The translations under genes were made by a program, and so were the position numbers. The notes under the pieces were generated by a model. That model saw only the letters and a program-made list of their open reading frames with translations. It ran no database searches and was not told the origin of the DNA. DNA of 6,272 bases from a bacterium (GTDB taxonomy: Bacteria > UBA10199 > DSSB01). This document shows, piece after piece, positions 6,057 through 6,272 of this stretch; position 1 is the first letter of the stretch; each line of letters starts with the position of its first letter. The stretch is from NCBI GenBank assembly GCA_030426445.1, contig JAUHYS010000126.1, forward strand, positions 1 through 6,272, in the 5' to 3' direction.

Positions 6057-6085
6057 TTGACAAATATAAACAATTTGTTTATATT
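6057..6085 (+). promoter_or_regulatory. higBp: Strong sigma-70-type promoter of higB
   Basis: TTGACA at 6057-6062 is a perfect -35. TATATT at 6080-6085 matches five of six -10 positions, and the spacer is the optimal 17 bases. The expected start of transcription, 5 to 8 bases past the -10, falls at about 6091-6093, on the higB ATG itself. Confidence 0.8.
6063..6085. promoter_or_regulatory. Perfect inverted repeat, likely HigA (antitoxin) operator
   Basis: AATATAAACAA (6063-6073) and TTGTTTATATT (6075-6085) are perfect 11-bp arms around a single central T. The repeat fills exactly the promoter spacer and the -10 box. In higBA operons the HigA helix-turn-helix antitoxin binds such dyads over the promoter and represses it, alone or with HigB. 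The assignment to HigA is inferred from position, since higA lies outside the window. Confidence 0.72.
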
Positions 6086-6090
6086 CATTT

Positions 6091-6272
6091 ATGGTTAGAT
6101 CATTTGCCGATAGTGAAACGGAACATTTTTATACTACGGGTCGGTCACGTCGATTGCCTAGAGAAATTTTAAAGCGGGCAGCAATGCGACTCGGCCAACT
6201 TGATGCAGCCACCTGCATCCAGGATTTGCGTTTGCCTTTATCCAATCGTCTGGAAGCTTTGAAGGGTGATCG
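6091..6272 (+). CDS. higB: HigB-family toxin (RelE/ParE-like mRNA interferase), 5' part only
   Basis: The frame starts at ATG 6091 and runs open through the window end, giving 60 complete codons of a protein that is usually about 92 residues. The start MVRSFADSETEHFYTTGRSRRLP (residues 1-23), then REILKRAAMRLGQLDAA and LRLPLSNRLEALKGD (to residue 60), closely follow the HigB/plasmid-killer toxin pattern (IRSF.D.ETE..., LDAA, LR.P..NRLEALKGDR). The missing C-terminal third should carry the remaining catalytic residues. HigB cleaves mRNA at the ribosome and is neutralised by HigA. In this family the toxin gene precedes the antitoxin, so higA is expected just beyond the window. There is no Shine-Dalgarno site before the ATG (the preceding bases are ATATTCATTT), and the promoter spacing suggests a leaderless mRNA. 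Confidence 0.9.
   Translation, partial: MVRSFADSETEHFYTTGRSRRLPREILKRAAMRLGQLDAATCIQDLRLPLSNRLEALKGD

Overview
The window comes from an AT-rich Gram-negative bacterial chromosome. The evidence is a β-barrel outer-membrane protein with a Sec signal, a secreted-domain MscS channel, and one clear Shine-Dalgarno site of the AAGGAG type. Neither tRNA gene encodes its 3' CCA, which argues against Gammaproteobacteria. The protein mix (DUF309, MetA-type porin, large MscS) would fit a deltaproteobacterial or Bdellovibrionota-like lineage, but the sequence alone does not settle this.

Layout. (1) Positions 1-308 hold the 3' part of a PIN-domain (VapC-like) ribonuclease gene cut by the window start. (2) Positions 337-891, minus strand, hold a DUF309 protein convergent with the PIN gene. 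(3) Positions 938-2869 hold an AMP-forming acyl-CoA synthetase of the acetyl-CoA synthetase family, divergent from the DUF309 gene. (4) Positions 2984-3967 hold an outer-membrane MetA-pathway-of-phenol-degradation (SphA-like) protein. (5) Positions 4052-5704 hold a 550-residue MscS-family mechanosensitive channel with a periplasmic N-terminal domain. (6) Positions 5822-5985 hold a tRNA-His(GTG) and tRNA-Arg(TCG) pair. (7) Position 6091 to the window end holds the 5' part of a higB toxin gene. It is preceded by a near-consensus sigma-70 promoter whose spacer and -10 box are filled by a perfect 11-bp inverted repeat.

How the genes may work together. The acyl-CoA synthetase and the outer-membrane protein are codirectional and 114 bp apart. 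They could take up and activate the same carboxylic acid, but each may have its own promoter. The MscS channel is a separate osmotic-stress gene. The two window ends carry toxin-antitoxin genes: a PIN toxin on the left, and HigB on the right directly downstream of the tRNA pair. The window therefore looks like ordinary housekeeping DNA with toxin-antitoxin modules at its margins.

I did not find a clearly new multi-gene system. The most interesting points are the apparently leaderless higB with its operator-filled promoter, the altered acyl pocket of the synthetase, and the mscS start codon that lacks a Shine-Dalgarno site and is fused to an inverted repeat.
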